64,000 nucleotides of DNA from Streptomyces sp. HUAS 15-9 (lineage in GTDB: Bacteria > Actinomycetota > Actinomycetes > Streptomycetales > Streptomycetaceae). Under the pieces are notes generated by a model. That model saw only the letters and a program-made list of their open reading frames with translations, was not told the DNA's origin and searched no databases. Numbering within the stretch: the first letter of the stretch is position 1; the number at the start of each line of letters is the position of its first letter. The DNA lies in assembly GCF_025642155.1 (NCBI RefSeq), contig NZ_CP106798.1:7006001-7070000 (forward strand). Reading direction: 5' to 3'. The position numbers were made by a program, and so were the translations under genes. Below are positions 59,978 to 64,000 of this stretch, piece after piece.

Positions 59978-61254
59978 GCGCGCCCCGGTTGACCGTCCGT
60001 ACGGTCACGGTCGTGACGAGCTGTCTGGCCCTGCTGGCGGCCCTCGTCGTCGTGGGCGTCCGCGTCTACGGCCGGGAGCCGACCGTCACCCTGCTGGCCA
60101 ACTGGACGGGCACGGACGAGGAGAACTTCAAGGAGGCGGTGCTCGCCCCCTTCGAGCGCAAGTACCACATCCGTGTCGACTACCAGGGCAGCTCCGCCGA
60201 GAGCCAGGTGCTCAGCTCCGACGTGGAGTCGGGCACCGCGCCCGACGCGGTGGTGCTCACCGGACCCGGTGAACTCGCCGCGTACGTCCGGCAGAACCAG
60301 CTGCAACCTCTCGAAGGGCTCATCCCCAAGGGGGACTTCAGCGAGTCCTGGGCCACGCCGTACGGCGGACACGTGTACTGGTTCCCGCTCAAGGCCGACC
60401 TGAAGAGCATCGTCTGGCACCCCGGTGGCATGACCCAGCAGCAGATCCAGGACGCCGCCGGGCAGCCGGGCCAGTGGTGCCTGGGGATGGGCTCCGGTGC
60501 GACCAGCGGCTGGCCCGGCACCGACTGGATCGAGGACATCCTCCTCCAGCAGTCGGGCTGGCAGACGTACCAGAAGTGGGCGCGGGGCGAGATCCCCTGG
60601 GACTCCGACGTGGTCCGCGACGCCTGGAAGCAGTGGGGGACCATGGTCGGCGCGGGCAGGGAGCCGGACGACCTGGTGCGGCGCGCCCTGCTGACCGACT
60701 ACCAGGACGCCTCCGCGTTCGTCACGAAGGATCCGCGGCAGTGCAGCCTGGAGCACCAGGCCTCGTTCATCCGCAACTCCTCCCACTCGTGGAAGGAGGC
60801 CAACGGTCAGTACGTGGCCTCCTCCCGGCTCCTCGGCAAGGGCGACTCGGACGCATGGGAGGTCTCCGGCGACCTGGTCGCCCTGCTGCACGCGACCCCG
60901 GAGGCGAAGAAGCTGATCGGCTACCTCGCCTCCGCCGAGGCGCAACGGGCCTGGAGCGCCAAGGAGTCCGGCTTCTCCGTGGATGCCAAGGTGCCGCTGG
61001 ACACGTACGAACCGGTGACCGAGTACCGCCACTCACTCGCCACCACCCTCCTCGACCCGCGGGCGGTGCACTGCTTCGACGCCTCCGACGCCATGCCGCC
61101 CACGGTGCGCGACGCCTTCGCCCAGGCGACCATCGAGTTCCTCGCCCGCCCCCGCGACCTGGAGTCCCTCCTGAAGTCCCTGGACACCCTCCGCCGGAAA
61201 CCGGGCCTGACCTGGCTCCCCTCGGTCTGCGACCAAGCCCCGCCGGCGCACTGA
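59974..61254 (+). CDS. GlnH-like extracellular substrate-binding protein
   Basis: A 426-residue protein with an N-terminal membrane anchor or signal (TVRTVTVVTSCLALLAALVVV) and a type II periplasmic-binding domain (LLANWTGTDEENFKEAVLAPF; APDAVVLTGPGELAAYV; WFPLKADLKSIVW; GYLASAEAQRAWSAKESGFS). A Cys lies in the signal (VTSC), so lipidation is possible. In the mycobacterial module, GlnH binds aspartate or glutamate and signals to GlnX. This protein is longer and more like ABC sugar-type binders, so the ligand may differ. The gene starts at GTG 59974, four bases inside the previous stop, and converges on corA, with one base between stops. Confidence 0.78.
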   Translation: MSAPRLTVRTVTVVTSCLALLAALVVVGVRVYGREPTVTLLANWTGTDEENFKEAVLAPFERKYHIRVDYQGSSAESQVLSSDVESGTAPDAVVLTGPGELAAYVRQNQLQPLEGLIPKGDFSESWATPYGGHVYWFPLKADLKSIVWHPGGMTQQQIQDAAGQPGQWCLGMGSGATSGWPGTDWIEDILLQQSGWQTYQKWARGEIPWDSDVVRDAWKQWGTMVGAGREPDDLVRRALLTDYQDASAFVTKDPRQCSLEHQASFIRNSSHSWKEANGQYVASSRLLGKGDSDAWEVSGDLVALLHATPEAKKLIGYLASAEAQRAWSAKESGFSVDAKVPLDTYEPVTEYRHSLATTLLDPRAVHCFDASDAMPPTVRDAFAQATIEFLARPRDLESLLKSLDTLRRKPGLTWLPSVCDQAPPAH

Positions 61255-61255
61255 G

Positions 61256-62410
61256 CTACAGCCAGTCCTTGCGCTTGAAGATGAGGTACAAAGTGACGCA
61301 GACGATCCCCATCAGACCGACGGCGAAGGGGTATCCGAGGGCCCAGTGCAGCTCCGGCATGTCGCGGAAGTTCATGCCGTAGATCGTTCCGACGAGGGTG
61401 GGGGCGAAGAGGATCGCGGCCCACGCCGAGATCTTCTTGACCTCCTCGTTCTGCTCGAATCCGGCCTCCGCCAGCGCCCGCATCTCCGCGTTCTGCTGCT
61501 GGCTCACCAGGGTCGCGTTCACGGTGAGGATCTCCGTGAGGGCCTGGCGGAAGCCGTCCACGCGCTCGCTGATGTGGGTCACGTGGTCGGCGACGTCGCG
61601 GAGGTAGCGCTGGAGCTCCTCGTCGGTCTCGTACTTGGCGAAACCGGCCATCAGACCGTGCAGCATGCCGACAAGCGGGCGGGTGGCACGCTGGAACTCG
61701 ACCATCTCGCGGGAGAGTTCGTAGATACGGCGCGAGACCTCGGGGTCGCCGCGGAACACCTCGGTCTCGATCTCGTCGATGTCGATCTGGACCCCCGAGA
61801 CGACCGGCGCGTAGCCGTCGACCACCGCGTCGAGGATCGCGTACAGCACCGCCTCCGGGCCGAGTTTGAGCAGGTCGGGGGAGTCCTCCATACGGCCGCG
61901 GACCGCCGAGAGGTCGGGAGCGGCCCCGTGCCGGACCGTGATGACGAAGTCCGGGCCCACGAAGACGTGCAGCTCGCCGAATTCGACCTCCTCCGGCGCG
62001 TCGAGATAGCGGGCGGCACGCAGGACGACGAACAGCGTGTCGCCGTACCGCTCCAGCTTGGGCCGCTGATGCGCCTCCATCGCGTCCTCGACCGCGAGCG
62101 GGTGCAGATCGAACTCGGCGGCCAGGGAGAGGAGTTCACCCTCGGTTGGGCGGGCGAGCCCGATCCACGCCATGCCGGAGGGCTGCTTGCGCAGTTCGCG
62201 GTAGGTGTCGGTGAGCGTGGCCGGGGAGGAGACGCGCACCCCGTCGCGGTACAGGGCCGCCTGGACGATGCTGACGGGTTCGACCGCCTCCCCGCCCGGG
62301 GGGCGCGGCGGTGGAGCGGTCGGCGCGGCGGCCGGTGGCTGGTTCAGCGCGCGACGCCAGACGGACTTGCGGTGGTTCTTCTCGCCGGAGCCGGCGCGTC
62401 GCTCGTGCAT
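61256..62410 (-). CDS. corA: CorA family magnesium/cobalt transporter
   Basis: A 384-residue CorA-type channel. The N-terminal cytoplasmic domain (GMAWIGLARPTEGELLSLAAEFDLHPLAVEDAMEAHQRPKLERYG) and long stalk helix (EILTVNATLVSQQQNAEM) precede two C-terminal helices with the selectivity motif YGMNF and a basic end (FKRKDWL). It forms pentamers in the membrane. An Ala/Pro-rich N-terminal tail of about 40 residues is additional. The start is ATG 62410. Its stop is almost shared with the GlnH-like gene, on the opposite strand. Confidence 0.92.
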   Translation of the reverse strand: MHERRAGSGEKNHRKSVWRRALNQPPAAAPTAPPPRPPGGEAVEPVSIVQAALYRDGVRVSSPATLTDTYRELRKQPSGMAWIGLARPTEGELLSLAAEFDLHPLAVEDAMEAHQRPKLERYGDTLFVVLRAARYLDAPEEVEFGELHVFVGPDFVITVRHGAAPDLSAVRGRMEDSPDLLKLGPEAVLYAILDAVVDGYAPVVSGVQIDIDEIETEVFRGDPEVSRRIYELSREMVEFQRATRPLVGMLHGLMAGFAKYETDEELQRYLRDVADHVTHISERVDGFRQALTEILTVNATLVSQQQNAEMRALAEAGFEQNEEVKKISAWAAILFAPTLVGTIYGMNFRDMPELHWALGYPFAVGLMGIVCVTLYLIFKRKDWL

Positions 62411-62616
62411 CGCGGCTGCCTCCCGGTCGAGCGTGTGTCGGGGTGATCACGCAGCAGGATATACGGGGGATCCCGCGGGTGGGTGAATCGGGCCAGGTCA
62501 CAGCCGGTACCCGCCGATCGACCGCGGTCCGCGCCGGCCGGACGCTCACCCCAATAGTGATCATGCTGTGACCTCGTCGTATACACCTCGGGAGCCCTGA
62601 TCAATACGGTCTCACT

Positions 62617-63444
62617 GTGCCCAGTAACGAGAACTCACGTTCGAATCACCACATACCCGACGGCGGCCAGTGGAACGGCGACCACTGGAACGGGGTGCGC
62701 AACGACGACTTCGTCCGGTGGGCCGGCAGCAATGAAGGCCCGGTTCCCGCTCGGACGCGCACTTGGCCCCGGAATGCCGCGCTGGCCGTAGCGGCGGCCA
62801 CCGCGGTCACGGCGGCCCTCCTTGCCGTGCGTTACACGACCTCGTCGTCCCAGGAACACGAAGCCGCCGCACCCGCCACGACAACGGCCGCACCCACACC
62901 GCGTGCCTCACCGACCCCCGCTCGTGCGGCAGAGCGGCCCATGATCCCGGTGGCCGAGGCGTTTCCGGGCCATGTGGCGGACGGGAACGGCGGCACCTTC
63001 ACCAAGGTGGGCTCCGCCGTACTGAAGTCCTGCACCGAGCCCGACTCGGTCGGGTCGGCTCTGGCTGCCGAGATCGCCGCCGGCAAGGGGTGTCTGGGTG
63101 AGGAGATCGCCCTGTACAAGGACACGCACAACAACCAGTTCAACCTGGCCGTCTTCACCATGAAGGACCCCCAGGAGACGGTGAAGCTGGTGACCCAACT
63201 GTCCATGAACTTCGACGACTACGAGGTGGCCGCGCAAGCTCCACCCCCCGGATCCGGCCTGCCGACCCTGCCGGCCGACAGCGGCATGGTGCAGGCCTTC
63301 ACCGGACAGGGCCGCGCCATGGTGGCGGGACTGGGTCAGTGGTCGGACGGCCGGAAGAGCGAGTACCAGAAGCTGGTCGATCGCCTGCAACCGCTGCTCA
63401 CGGCGGTCTCGAAGAACGTCGCTCACTACGAGACCGCACAGTGA
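62617..63444 (+). CDS. membrane-anchored extracytoplasmic protein of unknown function
   Basis: A 275-residue protein. A soluble, Asn- and Trp-rich start (NHHIPDGGQWNGDHWNGVRND) is followed by one helix (NAALAVAAATAVTAALLAVRY, about 52-72) and a Ser/Thr/Pro/Ala linker, so the C-terminus is outside the cell. The outer domain (residues 105-275: MIPVAEAFPGHV, KSCTEPDS...GKGCLGEEIAL) has two Cys, likely a disulphide. No family is recognised; it resembles other small actinobacterial anchored domains. It starts at GTG 62617, divergent from corA. Confidence 0.65.
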   Translation: MPSNENSRSNHHIPDGGQWNGDHWNGVRNDDFVRWAGSNEGPVPARTRTWPRNAALAVAAATAVTAALLAVRYTTSSSQEHEAAAPATTTAAPTPRASPTPARAAERPMIPVAEAFPGHVADGNGGTFTKVGSAVLKSCTEPDSVGSALAAEIAAGKGCLGEEIALYKDTHNNQFNLAVFTMKDPQETVKLVTQLSMNFDDYEVAAQAPPPGSGLPTLPADSGMVQAFTGQGRAMVAGLGQWSDGRKSEYQKLVDRLQPLLTAVSKNVAHYETAQ

Positions 63445-63553
63445 ATCATTCGACGCACCCCACCAGGGAGGCGCGGGGCCTCTTCGTGTCCCGCGCCGTC
63501 CCACCGAGAGTTGCGGACAGAAGGTGTCCGCAAGCGGCGCTAGCGTACGGTGC

Positions 63554-64000
63554 ATGACGAAGCGGAGCATCACGAGGACGGCCCCGGCCCCCGCCCCCAC
63601 TCTCGACACCCGTGCGCTCAACCGGGCGACCCTCGCCCGGCAGTTGCTGCTGAGCCGTGCGCTGCTGACCGCCGGGGCCGCCGTGGAGCACCTTCTCGGG
63701 CTCCAGGCGCAGAACGTCAAGCCGCCGTACTACGCGCTCGCCGCCCGGCTCGAAGGCTTCACCCCCGAGGCGCTGTCCCGGCCCATGGCCGACCGCGAGC
63801 TCGTGCGCATCGTCACCATGCGCTCCACCATCCACACCCACACCGCCGACGACTGCCTCACCCTGCGGCCGCTCGTCCAGGCCGCACGGGACCGTGAGCT
63901 GAACGTCTTCCGCAAGGGGCTGGCCGGCGTCGACCTGGACCGCCTCGCCGTGCTCGCCCGTGAGCTGGTCGAGGCCGAGCCGCGGACCATGGCACAGCTG
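63554..64000 (+). CDS. winged-helix DNA-binding domain protein (AlkZ/HTH_42-like), truncated by the window
   Basis: The frame from ATG 63554 runs 149 codons without a stop to the window end. It has the start of an AlkZ-type fold: RQLLLSRALLTAGAAVEHLLGLQAQNVKPPYYALAARL and RIVTMRSTIHTHTADDC, as in the winged-helix family that includes the DNA glycosylase AlkZ. The conserved QxQ motif of AlkZ is represented by GLQAQN. The C-terminal half is beyond the window, so function remains open: DNA repair, or toxin self-resistance as in AlkZ. Confidence 0.7.
   Translation, partial: MTKRSITRTAPAPAPTLDTRALNRATLARQLLLSRALLTAGAAVEHLLGLQAQNVKPPYYALAARLEGFTPEALSRPMADRELVRIVTMRSTIHTHTADDCLTLRPLVQAARDRELNVFRKGLAGVDLDRLAVLARELVEAEPRTMAQL

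Overview
The window is high-GC actinobacterial chromosome and looks like Streptomyces. GTG and TTG starts are common, third positions are almost all G or C, and many recognisable proteins have their closest remembered relatives in Streptomyces (AldO-type alditol oxidase, PucR, DUF2637, short RsbW-like ATPases, F420-type split-barrel oxidoreductases, a PknG-like kinase with GlnX/GlnH-like partners). I see no rRNA, tRNA, CRISPR array, prophage or complete biosynthetic cluster. There is one insertion element, at the left edge.
Layout. 1-2157: remnant of a secreted ricin-type lectin and a TnpB-like element bounded by two palindromes. 2147-5875: ROK regulator, alditol oxidase (AldO) and a divergent 2-hydroxyacid dehydrogenase. 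5896-8564: decayed LacI gene, a PNPOx-type gene frameshifted by a short palindromic insertion, and a radical SAM protein with unusual cysteine spacing. 8880-10370: a membrane protein that joins a sigma-like/zinc anti-sigma-like cytoplasmic part to an external CBM2. 10458-14478: CUT2-type sugar ABC transporter with a divergent LacI regulator. 14571-22640: three consecutive dynamin-like GTPases, a class III nucleotidyl cyclase with a His-rich repeat tail, a small PycTM-like membrane protein, and a convergent Crp-type regulator. 22814-28756: DEAD-box helicase (frameshifted near its end), cold-shock protein, RsgA, Ada-AlkA fusion, Ogt and a split-barrel protein. 28946-39881: mixed housekeeping and accessory genes (SGNH hydrolase, DUF456, PP2C-like, pyruvate oxidase, RsbW-like ATPase, DUF2637, ferric reductase with an iron box, GntR, DUF2231, TPR-like). 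40035-48836: purine catabolism island (PucR, three-subunit xanthine dehydrogenase, NCS2 purine permease, XdhC). 48891-52894: SRPBCC, P450, deacetylase, phosphoribosyltransferase, F420-type oxidoreductase. 53016-61254: tightly coupled operon of trypsin-like protease, PknG-like kinase, vWA protein, GlnX-like sensor and GlnH-like binding protein. 61256-64000: CorA, a membrane-anchored unknown, and a truncated winged-helix protein.
How the genes work together. The best candidates for a new system are two operons. The first (14571-21901) combines three divergent dynamin-like GTPases with a cyclase/PycTM pair of the kind used by Pycsar anti-phage defence; a cyclic-nucleotide-binding-fold regulator lies next to it. 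The second (53016-61254) resembles the mycobacterial pknG-glnX-glnH amino-acid-sensing module, with a serine protease and a vWA protein added. The protease/kinase junction carries a tandem triplication of about 155-159 bp that copies the kinase start codon and first zinc ribbon.
Decay and small mobile DNA are also visible: a short palindrome family (CTCCCCCAAG...CAGGGGGGACCCCC) has entered at least two coding sequences, with a related palindrome in a third.
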